64,000 bases of DNA, taken from contig JBFWZA010000007.1 in assembly GCA_050185825.1 (NCBI GenBank), forward strand, positions 62,001-126,000, in the 5' to 3' direction. A model generated the notes under the pieces. It ran no database searches. It saw only the letters and a program-made list of their open reading frames with translations, and was not told the DNA's origin. Origin of the DNA: SZUA-309 sp050185825 (GTDB lineage: Bacteria > Pseudomonadota > Gammaproteobacteria > Pseudomonadales > Azotimanducaceae). Made by a program: the position numbers and the translations under genes. Shown here piece by piece: positions 26,651 through 36,428 of this stretch. Numbering within the stretch: the stretch's first letter is position 1; each line of letters starts with the position of its first letter.

Positions 26651-27363
26651 TGTTCGGCAGACCAGAAACCACGCAGATCGCGACCCGCGGACACGGCCAC
26701 CTTCGGGCACTACCGCGTGCCGCAGCCCTGGTGATGGCCCTCAGCCTGCTCGGTGGCTGCGTCACCGCCACCGTCCAGCAGGTCCGCGAAGCCTCCACCG
26801 GCATCGACGAGAGCGAGGCCGTGGTGGTGCTCGGACGCAAGGATCGGCCGAGCGCCGACGAAACCGAAACCAACTTCGTGCGCTGCGTGGGCGACCGCAT
26901 GGCGCGCGGCGGCAGCCGGATGAAGGTCATCAACGAGGACGACTTCCGCGACGCCGTGTTCCCGTGGTTCGAGCCGCGCACCGCGCCGGCCAACACCTCG
27001 GACCTGCCCGAGATCATGGCCACCCCTGTGGTGGCCCGACGCCTGTCCGAGCTCGGCCTGCGCTACCTGATCTGGATCGACGGCTCCACCGTCCGCACGG
27101 ATTCCGCCGGCTCCATGACCTGCAGCGTCACCACCGCGGGCGGCGGCTGCTTCGGTTTTCTGACCTGGGAGAACGACTCGTCCTACGAAGCGACGGTGTG
27201 GGACGTGCGCAGCGGTCAGGCGGTGGGCCGGGTGAGCTCGGACGCCATCGGCACCAGCTACATTCCCGCCGTGGTGGTGCCGGTTCCCCTCATCGCCCGG
27301 GTGCAGAACTCCGCCTGCAACAGCCTGTCGAACCAGCTGAAGACCTTCATCGTCGAAGGCTGA
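26650..27363 (+). CDS. Lipoprotein (operon gene 12, last)
   Basis: 237 residues. The signal peptide ends with lipobox LLGGC near residue 37. The mature region contains an alpha/beta domain (SEAVVVLGRKDR, MKVINEDDFRDAVFPWF) and a Gly/Cys stretch with MTCSVTTAGGGCFGF. The four mature Cys besides the lipidated one could pair. The pattern is reminiscent of periplasmic sensor-type lipoproteins with an N-terminal nucleotide-like fold, but this is only an impression. The operon ends with tandem GC hairpins two bases after this stop. Confidence 0.7.
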   Translation: MFGRPETTQIATRGHGHLRALPRAAALVMALSLLGGCVTATVQQVREASTGIDESEAVVVLGRKDRPSADETETNFVRCVGDRMARGGSRMKVINEDDFRDAVFPWFEPRTAPANTSDLPEIMATPVVARRLSELGLRYLIWIDGSTVRTDSAGSMTCSVTTAGGGCFGFLTWENDSSYEATVWDVRSGQAVGRVSSDAIGTSYIPAVVVPVPLIARVQNSACNSLSNQLKTFIVEG

Positions 27364-27364
27364 A

Positions 27365-27400
27365 GCGCCCCGCGCAGCGGGGCGCCCCGCATAACGGGGC
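27365..27400. terminator. Tandem GC-rich hairpins between convergent genes
   Basis: A perfect 9-bp stem (27365-27373 with 27377-27385, loop GCA) is followed at once by a 6-bp stem (27384-27389 with 27395-27400). They fill the 42-base gap between the end of the twelve-gene operon and the convergent methyltransferase gene. There is no T-run, so intrinsic termination is plausible but not certain. Confidence 0.5.
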
Positions 27401-27405
27401 GAGGT

Positions 27406-28035
27406 CTATCGGGGGGTGATCTCCACCACCTCGCCCACGAACCGCTCGGGTTCGTTGGCATACCACTCGGACAGCTCCACCTTGTGCTTCCGGCGGGCGA
27501 TGTCGCACAGCTCGTAGAAGGTGGGCCGCCCCGGATCGGTGATGATGATGCGCTCGACGCCGTGCTTCATGGCCCGGTTGATCATCTGGTTCAGCGACTT
27601 CACCAGGGAATCCCAGAAGCAGATGTCGGAGCCGACGATGCAGTCGAACCTGCCCAGATCCGGGCCCTTGAGCGATTCCAGGCGCCGTCGCATGGGCGTC
27701 ACCTTCACGTCGTTCAGCTCCGAGAGCACCTCGAGGAAGGGAAAGACCTCATTGTCGACGTCGAGGCCCGTCACCCTGGCCTTGAACTCCTTGGCACAGA
27801 AGATGGAGCCCGGGCCCCAGCCGCACCCCACCTCCAGCACCCTGGCCTTCTTCTTCAGCGGGTTGTGTTGCAGGTAGTCCATGAGCAGGAAGCTGGAGCT
27901 CCAGGTCTTGTGGCCGTGCACGGACGGCTGGTAGGCCTTCTTCAGGCGGCGGATCAGCCGGTGCTTGCTCTCGAGGAGGTAGATGCCGTAGGCCTGATAC
28001 ATGTGCTCTTCGGGCAGCGGCTCCAGTTTCGGCAT
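27406..28035 (-). CDS. Class I SAM-dependent methyltransferase
   Basis: 209 residues. The SAM site is seen in ARVLEVGCGWGPGSIFCA (motif I) and VTGLDVDNEVFPF (motif II), then FDCIVGSDICFWDSL and IIITDPGRPTFYEL. The overall layout resembles the lysine/EEF-type protein methyltransferase group (methyltransferase 16-like), so a protein substrate is possible. The ATG at 28035 was chosen over upstream in-frame codons because residues before it look non-coding. It is divergent from the suf operon, and the IscR-like site lies between them. Confidence 0.75.
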   Translation of the reverse strand: MPKLEPLPEEHMYQAYGIYLLESKHRLIRRLKKAYQPSVHGHKTWSSSFLLMDYLQHNPLKKKARVLEVGCGWGPGSIFCAKEFKARVTGLDVDNEVFPFLEVLSELNDVKVTPMRRRLESLKGPDLGRFDCIVGSDICFWDSLVKSLNQMINRAMKHGVERIIITDPGRPTFYELCDIARRKHKVELSEWYANEPERFVGEVVEITPR

Positions 28036-28111
28036 GGTTGTCAGGTATCCAGCATTGACCAAAGCGCCGCAGTGTAAGGGCTGAAGCCCCGCCGTGCCAG
28101 GCAGAGCGTCA

Positions 28112-28136
28112 ATACCCGAGTGTTTTAGTCTGGTAT
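28112..28136 (+). promoter_or_regulatory. Candidate IscR type 1 binding site upstream of sufB
   Basis: These 25 bases match the E. coli type 1 IscR consensus (ATASYYGACTRWWWYAGTCRRSTAT) at 23 positions, with mismatches only at positions 9 and 20. The site lies about 50 bases before the sufB GTG. Type 1 sites bind [2Fe-2S]-IscR, so the suf operon would be shut down when clusters are plentiful. No iscR gene is present in this window. Confidence 0.65.
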
Positions 28137-28187
28137 TCACGGGCGGCCTCCGGGTACAATCCCCGCTCCCCTGACCCTGGAGCAACC

Positions 28188-29635
<1,448 letters not shown>

Positions 29636-29639
<4 letters not shown>

Positions 29640-30382
29640 GCCTGCTGGAGATCCGCGGCCTGCACGTGGCGGTCGCCGGCAAGCCGATTCTCAAGGGCCT
29701 CGACCTCACCCTGGAAGCGGGTTCCGTGCACGCCATCATGGGTCCGAACGGGTCCGGCAAGAGCACCCTCGCCGCCGTGCTCGCCGGCAAGCCGGGATAC
29801 GAGGTCACCGCCGGCGACATTCTCTACCGCGGCGAGCGGCTGAACGACGTGGCCCCGGAAGTCCGCGCCCAGCAGGGCATCTTTCTGGCGTTCCAGTACC
29901 CGGTGGAGATCCCCGGCGTGAGCAACATGGAGTTCCTCAAGGCCGCGGTGGATAACCTGGCACACGCCCGCGGCGAGGAACCGCCCAACCCGGTCGACTT
30001 CATGCGTCGCGTGCGCGCCATTGCCACCCGCCTCAAGCTCAACCCGGAATTCCTGAAGCGGGGCGTGAACGAGGGTTTCTCCGGCGGCGAGAAGAAACGC
30101 AACGAGGTGCTGCAGCTCCTGCTGCTGGATCCGGTGCTCGCCGTGCTCGACGAGACGGACTCCGGTCTCGACATCGACGCCCTGTCCATCGTCGCCGACG
30201 GCGTCAACGAATACCACGACGCGGACAACGGTGTGCTGCTCATCACCCACTACCAGCGACTGCTCGAGCACATCGTCCCCGACCAGGTGCACGTGCTCGC
30301 GGACGGCGCCATCGCCCGCTCCGGCGACAAGAGCCTGGCGCTGGAACTCGAGAGCAAGGGGTACGCATGGCTGAACGACTGA
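29636..30382 (+). CDS. sufC: Fe-S cluster assembly ATPase SufC
   Basis: 248-residue ABC ATPase without membrane partners. Walker A is GPNGSGKST near residue 38; the signature is NEGFSGGEKKRNEVLQ, typical of SufC; Walker B is PVLAVLDETDSGLD. It provides ATP-driven conformational change in the SufBCD complex. It overlaps sufB by 4 bases and sufD by 16 bases, consistent with tight translational coupling. Confidence 0.96.
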
Positions 30383-31491
30383 CCCTTGGCGAGCTCGCCG
30401 CCGCCCTCCCCCTGCCCGACGGCGCGCAGCCGGTAAAGCAGCGGGCGCTTGCCGCGCTCGATAGCGGCCTGTTCCGCGAGCTCTGGAAGTACACGCCCGC
30501 CACGGCGTTCGTGTCCGGCCTGGAAGGCGTCGAGGTCAGCCGCCCTGCCCTGAGCGGTTTCGATCAGGCAGGGGTAACCGTCCGGCAGCTCCGTGAAAGT
30601 GATCAGCCGATACCCGAACAGGCGCAGGATCCGAACTCGACCCAGCGGTTCCCGCTCGCGGACCTGGCCATGCTGATGACGGGCGACGCACTGCTGGTGG
30701 AGGTTACCGGGGAGGTGCCCGACCCGCTCGAGATCGACCACGCCGACGGCATCAGCCTGCCCGTGCTGATCCGCTTTGCGCCGGGTGCCCGAGCGACGTT
30801 GATAGAGCGCGCAGACGCCGAAGGCTTCTGCAATCAGTCGCTGTATCTCGATCTCGGCCGCGATGCGCACCTCACTCACGCCACGATCGCCACCCGTGCG
30901 GACGCCTGTCACTGGTCCCTCACCCAGGTCAGCCAGTCCGCCCGCAGCCGTTACGTGCGCCAGCAGTACGCCACGGGCGGGCAGCGGCGACGGACGGAGA
31001 CGCAGATCCTGCTTCGGGAGCCGGAAGCCTCCGCAGACGTCACCGGTGCCTATGTGGTCGATGGCGGCACTCATCTGGATCAGCAGCTGGTGGTGGAGCA
31101 CCGGGCTCGCGCCACGGAAAGCCGCCAGCGCTTCCACGGTATCGGCGCCGGCAAAGGTACCGCCGTGTTCAACGGCAGGATCCACATCCATCCCGGTGCC
31201 CCGGGTGCGGACGCCGCGCTGTCCAACCGGAATCTCGCCCTGCATGCGGACGCGATCATCAACACCAAGCCGGAGCTCGAGATCTACACGGACGACGTGA
31301 AGTGCAGTCACGGCGCCACCGTCGGCCGGCTGTCCGAGGAGAGCCTCTTCTACCTCCGCTCGAGGGGCCTGGACAGTCAGCAGGCACGACGGATGCTGTG
31401 CCGGGCATTCATCCGCGAGTGCGTCACGGGACCGCTGGCCGAGACCGCGGAAGCCGCGCTGCTCGGCGCCTGGCTCGGACCGGACGCATGA
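30367..31491 (+). CDS. sufD: Fe-S cluster assembly protein SufD
   Basis: 374 residues. The N terminus is helical (RALAALDSGLFRELWKYTP) and the C-terminal beta-helix has the SufB/SufD-family motifs AVFNGRIHIHPGA, TKPELEIYTDDVKCSHGATV and RSRGLDSQQARRML. It pairs with SufB in the SufBC2D complex and helps iron entry. The start is inside the end of sufC and the stop overlaps the sufS ATG. Confidence 0.93.
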   Translation: MAERLTLGELAAALPLPDGAQPVKQRALAALDSGLFRELWKYTPATAFVSGLEGVEVSRPALSGFDQAGVTVRQLRESDQPIPEQAQDPNSTQRFPLADLAMLMTGDALLVEVTGEVPDPLEIDHADGISLPVLIRFAPGARATLIERADAEGFCNQSLYLDLGRDAHLTHATIATRADACHWSLTQVSQSARSRYVRQQYATGGQRRRTETQILLREPEASADVTGAYVVDGGTHLDQQLVVEHRARATESRQRFHGIGAGKGTAVFNGRIHIHPGAPGADAALSNRNLALHADAIINTKPELEIYTDDVKCSHGATVGRLSEESLFYLRSRGLDSQQARRMLCRAFIRECVTGPLAETAEAALLGAWLGPDA

Positions 31492-32684
31492 AGCGCAGCG
31501 ACTTTCCCATTCTCGCCAGTGAGCAGAACGGCGCCCCCCTCGTCTACCTGGACAATGCCGCCACCACGCAGAAACCGCAGTCCGTTCTGCAGGCGATGGA
31601 CGACTACTACCGGGAAGACAACGCCAACGTGCACCGGGCAGCGCATGCCCTGGCGGATCGTGCAACCAGAGCTTTCGAGGACGCCCGGCTGAAGGCGGCG
31701 CGATTCATCAACGCCGCCGCCACGGAGGAGGTGATCTTCACCTCCGGCACCACCGCCAGCATCAACCTCGTCGCTGCCGTCCATCGGGACCGTGTGCAGC
31801 CCGGTCAGAAGATCCTCATCACGGAGCTCGAGCACCACTCCAACATCGTGCCCTGGCAGATGCTGGCAAGAGCCACAGGTGCGGAGCTGATCGCGGCGCG
31901 CGTAACGGACTCCGGAGAGGTGGATCAGGCCGACTTCCTCGACAAGCTCGGGCAGCGCCCGGTGATCGTCGCCATCGGTCACGTCTCCAACGCGCTCGGC
32001 ACGGTGCACCCGATCGAGGCGATGATTGCAGCGGCCCACGACGTCGGGGCCATCGTGGTAGTGGACGGCGCCCAGGCCTTAGCCCATCTCCCGGTGGACG
32101 TGCAGGCGCTCGACTGCGACTTCTACGCCGGTTCCGCGCACAAGATGTACGGCCCCACGGGCGTGGGCATTCTCTACGGCAAGCGGGACCTGCTCGAGGC
32201 GCTGCCGCCCTGGCAGGGTGGCGGCGAGATGATCGAGCATGTGACGCTCAACACCGCCACGTACAACCGCCTGCCGTACAAGTTCGAGGCGGGCACACCC
32301 AACATCGCCGGCGTGGTCGGTTTCGGTGCCGCCATCGACTACCTGACGGCGCTGGACTGGCAGCAGGTTCGGTCCCACGAGACCGCCCTGCTCGAAGCGA
32401 CGCTCAGTCAGCTCAGGCAGATGCCGGAGGTGCGCCTGGTGGGCGAACCGGCGAGCCGGGTCGGCGTCATCTCCTTTCTCGTCGCGGGCAGTCACCCGCA
32501 CGACATCGGCACGCTGCTCGATCAGCAGGGCGTCGCCGTGCGCACCGGCCATCACTGTGCAATGCCGCTGATGGAGCGTTTCGCGGTACCCGGAACGATC
32601 CGTGCGTCCTACGGTCTGTATAATTCCGCCGACGATGTTGACCGGTTCGTGGCGGCGCTGCGCAAGTCCCTGACCTTTCTCTGA
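31488..32684 (+). CDS. sufS: Cysteine desulfurase SufS
   Basis: 398-residue class II cysteine desulfurase. Residues near the start (YLDNAATTQKP), the SGTTASINLVA loop, the PLP-lysine segment YAGSAHKMYGPTGVG, and the active-site RTGHHCAMPLM with the catalytic Cys are all present. It supplies persulfide sulfur to the SufE gene product encoded later in the operon. The short active-site loop is that of the SufS rather than the IscS group. Confidence 0.95.
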   Translation: MKRSDFPILASEQNGAPLVYLDNAATTQKPQSVLQAMDDYYREDNANVHRAAHALADRATRAFEDARLKAARFINAAATEEVIFTSGTTASINLVAAVHRDRVQPGQKILITELEHHSNIVPWQMLARATGAELIAARVTDSGEVDQADFLDKLGQRPVIVAIGHVSNALGTVHPIEAMIAAAHDVGAIVVVDGAQALAHLPVDVQALDCDFYAGSAHKMYGPTGVGILYGKRDLLEALPPWQGGGEMIEHVTLNTATYNRLPYKFEAGTPNIAGVVGFGAAIDYLTALDWQQVRSHETALLEATLSQLRQMPEVRLVGEPASRVGVISFLVAGSHPHDIGTLLDQQGVAVRTGHHCAMPLMERFAVPGTIRASYGLYNSADDVDRFVAALRKSLTFL

Positions 32685-32713
32685 GGCATCCGGCAGACAC
32701 GAGGACGAACGAC

Positions 32714-33067
32714 ATGACGGCAACGACATTCGATCCCACGGCCATATCCATGACCGACGCAGCCCGTGCGCACATCGCCGGTCAGATCGCCCGTTCAGGA
32801 CATCGACACCTCCGTCTCGGGGTCAAGGAGAGCGGCTGCAACGGCTTCATGTATACCCTGGACTACGTCGACGTGCCGGGCGAGGACGATCATCGGTTCG
32901 AGTTCGGCGACGTGGAGGTCTACGTGGACGAGGGAGATCTGCCCATGGTGCTCGGCACGCAGATCGACTATACCGTGGAAGGTCTGAACGCCAGCCTGAA
33001 ATTCAGAAACCCGCGCGCGGCGAGCTACTGCGGCTGCGGGGAAAGCTTCTCCATCCAGCCGGACTGA
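32714..33067 (+). CDS. sufA: A-type iron-sulfur carrier (SufA/IscA family)
   Basis: 117 residues with the three conserved Cys of A-type carriers: KESGCNGFMYTLDY in the middle and YCGCGESFSI near the end. It would accept clusters from SufBCD and deliver them to target proteins. The first gap of 29 bases in the operon precedes it. The choice between SufA, IscA and ErpA rests on operon context. Confidence 0.85.
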   Translation: MTATTFDPTAISMTDAARAHIAGQIARSGHRHLRLGVKESGCNGFMYTLDYVDVPGEDDHRFEFGDVEVYVDEGDLPMVLGTQIDYTVEGLNASLKFRNPRAASYCGCGESFSIQPD

Positions 33068-33075
33068 GCATCACC

Positions 33076-33606
33076 TTGGAACGGAGACTGATCGCCACGA
33101 ATCGCGATTGCCCGGCACGACTCGTGCCCACGGGTGATCCGATCACCATTCCCGGCAACACGTTCGTCACCCTCACCCAGAGCCTCGGCGGCACCTACAC
33201 CGTGATCGTGAACGGCAACATGGCACGCATCGACGGCGAGGATGCCGATGCGCTCGGGTTCGAGGCGCACGTGCTCAGCTTCGAGCCGCCCGCGGACGGC
33301 CGCGTCAGCGAGGACCAGGTCCGGGAGGCCCTGTCGACCGTCTACGATCCGGAGATTCCCGTGAACGTCGTCGACCTGGGATTGATCTACGGGGTGCAGG
33401 TCGACCCGGCGTCCGGCGCCGTGTCCATCGACATGACCCTCACCGCCCCGGGCTGCGGCATGGGCGACGTGCTGGTCGCGGAAGTGAAGCGACGCGTGGC
33501 GCGGGTGCCGTTCGTGAGCCGGGTGGACGTCAACCTGGTGTTCGATCCGCCCTGGTCCCGGGACCGGATGTCGGAGGAGGCGCAGCTCACCCTGGGGCTC
33601 TACTGA
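33076..33606 (+). CDS. sufT: SufT-like Fe-S assembly factor (DUF59/MIP18 domain)
   Basis: 176 residues. A N-terminal domain of about 75 residues (PARLVPTGDPITIPGNTFVT) is followed by the MIP18/DUF59 domain with STVYDPEIPVNVVDLGLIY, MTLTAPGCGMGDVLV and the C-terminal VDVNLVFDPPWS. This two-part layout is that of putative SufT. It starts at a TTG, since no better codon lies in frame; GGAG is weak upstream. DUF59 proteins help Fe-S maturation when demand is high. Confidence 0.85.
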   Translation: MERRLIATNRDCPARLVPTGDPITIPGNTFVTLTQSLGGTYTVIVNGNMARIDGEDADALGFEAHVLSFEPPADGRVSEDQVREALSTVYDPEIPVNVVDLGLIYGVQVDPASGAVSIDMTLTAPGCGMGDVLVAEVKRRVARVPFVSRVDVNLVFDPPWSRDRMSEEAQLTLGLY

Positions 33607-34031
33607 TGGCCTCCTCAGCCTTCAGCCTGGAGGAGATCCGGGAGTCTTTCGCCTTCTTCGACGACTGGGAGGACAAGTACCGGTTCGTCATCGATCTCGG
33701 CAGATCGCTGCCGCCCTTTCCGGAATCGGCACGTCGGGAAGAGAACCTCGTTCGTGGCTGCCAGAGCCAGGTGTGGGTGGAGGCGGCAATCGATGCGGGG
33801 ACCGGCACACTGGACCTCGCCATCGACAGCGACGCCCATATCGTGCGTGGGCTCATCGCCATCGTGCTCGCCGCCTATCAGGGCCGCACGCCAGCCGAGA
33901 TCCTGGCCTTCGACATCGAGGGCCTGTTCGAGGAGCTGGCGCTGCTCAAGCACCTGAGCCCCACCCGGGGCAACGGGCTGAAGGCGCTGATCGCCCGCAT
34001 CCGGGAACTCGCCGCTCGACACGCCGGGTAG
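33606..34031 (+). CDS. sufE: Sulfur acceptor SufE
   Basis: 141 residues. The SufE landmarks are FAFFDDWEDKYRFVIDLGR near the start and REENLVRGCQSQVWVEA, where the Cys accepts sulfur from SufS. The ATG overlaps the sufT stop by one base (TGATG). In E. coli sufE closes the suf operon; here it also appears to be the last gene, followed by a small hairpin. Confidence 0.93.
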   Translation: MASSAFSLEEIRESFAFFDDWEDKYRFVIDLGRSLPPFPESARREENLVRGCQSQVWVEAAIDAGTGTLDLAIDSDAHIVRGLIAIVLAAYQGRTPAEILAFDIEGLFEELALLKHLSPTRGNGLKALIARIRELAARHAG

Positions 34032-34037
34032 CCGCTA

Positions 34038-34052
34038 CGCCGGTAGCCGGCG
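34038..34052. terminator. Short GC hairpin after the suf operon
   Basis: A perfect 6-bp inverted repeat (CGCCGG and CCGGCG, loop TAG) starts seven bases after the sufE stop. No T-run follows, so it may be only a weak terminator. The rest of the 172-base gap holds a second inverted repeat (AACCGT at 34099, ACGGTT at 34120) whose purpose is unclear. Confidence 0.35.
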
Positions 34053-34203
34053 CCGTGTGCGCTGCTTCACAAGTCCTCTGCAGGATCGACGGCGTCGCAA
34101 CCGTCTTGCGAGGTCGGCAACGGTTTTGCACCTCGACGCACCGCACAATGGGCCGGTAACCGATTACGTGCAGTCTCCGGAACGGACGCCGAGCTGTCGC
34201 TTG

Positions 34204-34995
34204 ATGGATGAAAGCATGGCAGAAGCGTTTCCGACCGGCGTGCAGCCGAAGACGGCAGAGGGCGAGCGCCCCGGCGCCATCTACACCACCTATCTGGAAA
34301 AAGCCGCCGAGATCGCCGCCGCGCTCAAGACCCTGCGCAATCAGGGCGCCCGGGTTCAGCTCACCTTCGAGAACGAGAGCAGCATCTGCAGCGCGCGGAT
34401 TCTGGACGTGCTCGACAACGAGTTTTTTCTGGAAGACCTTCAGCCGCGCCCGGCGCTGAAGCACATGACGGCAAAACGACGGTTCGCGTTCTCCGGTCGC
34501 GCCGGCGGCGTCTACTTCTACAGCGAGCACAATCGGGTCAGCCGGATCGACGAAGACCGGGGTGTGCCCTACTTCCGGGTGCCGTTTCCGGCCAGCGCGC
34601 TGTTTCAGCAGCGCCGCCGCGCCGCCCGCTACCAGCTTCCCTACCGCACGGACGAGTCCACGGCGGCCACCGTCACCGTCCACCGCCTGATCACCACGGA
34701 CAAGGACCATGCCGCCACCCTGGACGGCTCGCTGCTGGACGTCTCGGCGGGTGGCTGCCGGATTGCCGTGCCGGGTCCAGTGCATCCCCCGCTGAGCGCC
34801 GACGAGGTGCTCAAGGGGGCACTGATCCGCATCCCCGGCCGCTACGAGCTGAAGGCCGACGCGGTGGTCCGCCATGCGAGCTACAACAAGCTCACCCGTA
34901 AGGTCATCTGCGGCCTGGAGTTCACCGGCATGGACGTCACGGACCGGCGGCGTCTGGCGCAGTTCATTCAGTCGCTCGCCCGGGACCGGGGCTGA
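34204..34995 (+). CDS. PilZ-domain c-di-GMP receptor (YcgR-like)
   Basis: About 263 residues from the ATG at 34204. An N-terminal YcgR-type beta domain (about 30-130, VQLTFENESSICSARIL) is followed by PilZ. The c-di-GMP motifs are intact: RRAARY fits RxxxR and LDVSAGGCRI fits DxSxxG. It probably brakes motility or controls another envelope output on binding c-di-GMP. It overlaps the 3' end of the convergent glycosyltransferase gene by 32 bases. Upstream in-frame codons exist but lie in non-conserved sequence. Confidence 0.8.
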   Translation: MDESMAEAFPTGVQPKTAEGERPGAIYTTYLEKAAEIAAALKTLRNQGARVQLTFENESSICSARILDVLDNEFFLEDLQPRPALKHMTAKRRFAFSGRAGGVYFYSEHNRVSRIDEDRGVPYFRVPFPASALFQQRRRAARYQLPYRTDESTAATVTVHRLITTDKDHAATLDGSLLDVSAGGCRIAVPGPVHPPLSADEVLKGALIRIPGRYELKADAVVRHASYNKLTRKVICGLEFTGMDVTDRRRLAQFIQSLARDRG

Positions 34996-35599
34996 GCATC
35001 CGGTAGCGGGCCCAGTCCTCCGGACGATCCACGTCGTAGATCTCCGGCAGGCAGGAGCACGACATCCCCGCCTGCCCGGCCCGTTTCAGTGTTTCACGAA
35101 GAACCTCCGGGCCGCCCCAGGGCATGTCCCGGAAGAGCTCGGGCGCCGGCCGGGTAAGACCGATCAGGCCATAGCCACCGTCCACCGCGGGTCCCAGCAC
35201 CAGCTCGTGACGCTCGAGCGCCGCGAACGCCTCGGCCAGGTAGCCACGGTCGATATCCGGACAGTCGGTGCCGATGAGCACGGTCGGCACGCTGAGATCA
35301 TCCTCCAGCGCCCGCCGCATGCGCTCACCGAGATCGGCGCCGGACTGCGCGCGCAGGCTGAGCGGATAGCGTCGACACCAGCCGCCGACCTGAGGGTGAT
35401 CCGCATCGCCGGCCAGCCAGAGCTCGCTCCGGTAGGCCGCCGGGTTCACGCAGCGCGTCAGGGTGCCTTCCAGCAGCTCCGTGTACGCCGCCAGCGCGCC
35501 CGCCTCGCCGAGCGCCGGCACCAGACGCCGCTTCACCGCCCCCGCTACCGGGACCCGAGCGAAGATGCACAGTCGGGAGCGGACGCCGGACTCAGCCAT
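34964..35599 (-). CDS. TIGR04282-type (DUF2064) arsenosugar-associated glycosyltransferase
   Basis: 211 residues of a GT-A-like nucleotidyl/glycosyl transferase: CIFARVPVAGAVKRRLVPAL at the start, VLIGTDCPDIDRGYLAEA with the metal-type Asp, and LGPAVDGGYGLIGLTRP. The family is annotated with arsenosugar biosynthesis because it is often near such genes, but the reaction is unproven. It overlaps the start-proximal glycosyltransferase gene upstream by 8 bases, so the two form an operon. Confidence 0.8.
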   Translation of the reverse strand: MAESGVRSRLCIFARVPVAGAVKRRLVPALGEAGALAAYTELLEGTLTRCVNPAAYRSELWLAGDADHPQVGGWCRRYPLSLRAQSGADLGERMRRALEDDLSVPTVLIGTDCPDIDRGYLAEAFAALERHELVLGPAVDGGYGLIGLTRPAPELFRDMPWGGPEVLRETLKRAGQAGMSCSCLPEIYDVDRPEDWARYRMLSPGPGRATE

Positions 35600-36278
35600 A
35601 GTAGGCGCGCGCCAGCGTCGCCGGATCCTCGCCCCACCAGTAGCGCAGCCGGAAGCCCCACATGGCGAGGATCGTGGACACGATGCCGTCCCGCTGCCAG
35701 CGCCGCGGTGACGTACCGAGCGAAATGTCGGAGCACAGCGGCCTGCCCAGCCGTTTCAGCCGCCGGCTGAGCTCCACGTCTTCCATCAGCGGCTGCTCCG
35801 GCACGCCGTGAACCGCGTCGAGCAGCCGCCGGTGCACGAACATGCCCTGATCGCCGGTGGCAATGCCGGTGGTCCGCGACCGCCAGTTCATGAATGCCGC
35901 CACCAGGCGCATACCTCGGCCCGCCGCGTCGAAACGCACGTCGAACCGACCCCAGCCGGGTCCGCCGAGCCGGCGTAGATAGCTCACCGCCGCGGCAGGC
36001 ACGTCCGTGTCCGCGTGCAGCAGCCAGAGCCATCGCCCGTAAGCCTTCCGGCACCCTGCGTTCAGCTGACACCCACGGCCGGCGGCTGAGGTCAGCACCC
36101 GGCAGCCCGCCTGCCGGGCCACGGCGACCGACGCATCCGTGCTGCCCCCATCCACGACGAGGATCTCGATGGCAGGGTCTGTACGCAGAGGCAGGGATTC
36201 GAGCAGCCGTGCGAGCGCTGGGGCATCATTTAAGACGGGAATGACGATACTGAGCTCAACGCACGGCATGACCGGCAT
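35592..36278 (-). CDS. TIGR04283-type family 2 glycosyltransferase
   Basis: About 228 residues of a GT2 enzyme: ELSIVIPVLNDAPALARLLE, ILVVDGGSTDASV, LLHADTDVP as the DxD-like motif, and QPLMEDVELSRRLKRLG near the end. TIGR04283 proteins occur beside TIGR04282 proteins as here, and both are linked by annotation to arsenosugars. No arsM or radical-SAM arsenosugar gene is in the window. The start could be 36278 or 36269; both are ATG. Confidence 0.8.
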   Translation of the reverse strand: MPVMPCVELSIVIPVLNDAPALARLLESLPLRTDPAIEILVVDGGSTDASVAVARQAGCRVLTSAAGRGCQLNAGCRKAYGRWLWLLHADTDVPAAAVSYLRRLGGPGWGRFDVRFDAAGRGMRLVAAFMNWRSRTTGIATGDQGMFVHRRLLDAVHGVPEQPLMEDVELSRRLKRLGRPLCSDISLGTSPRRWQRDGIVSTILAMWGFRLRYWWGEDPATLARAYYG

Positions 36279-36428
36279 TGTCCGTCCAGCGTAAGGCACA
36301 GAGAAGCCCGGTGACCCCTGGCAGCGAGGACTATCGGATCAGGTGGAGCGCAGGCGGGAGACGTCGCACGGCGCGGGCGGGATGGGAGGTCCTGATCCCC
36401 GCCGCCGGCCGTTCGAAGCAGAGCTTGA

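Noticed and set aside
13670..27363. Reading the twelve-gene operon as a Zorya-type anti-phage system
   Set aside because: It shares a MotA-like channel, but there is no OmpA-type ZorB, no ZorC and no helicase/nuclease ZorD; VWA, PEGA and TonB-C proteins are not Zorya parts.
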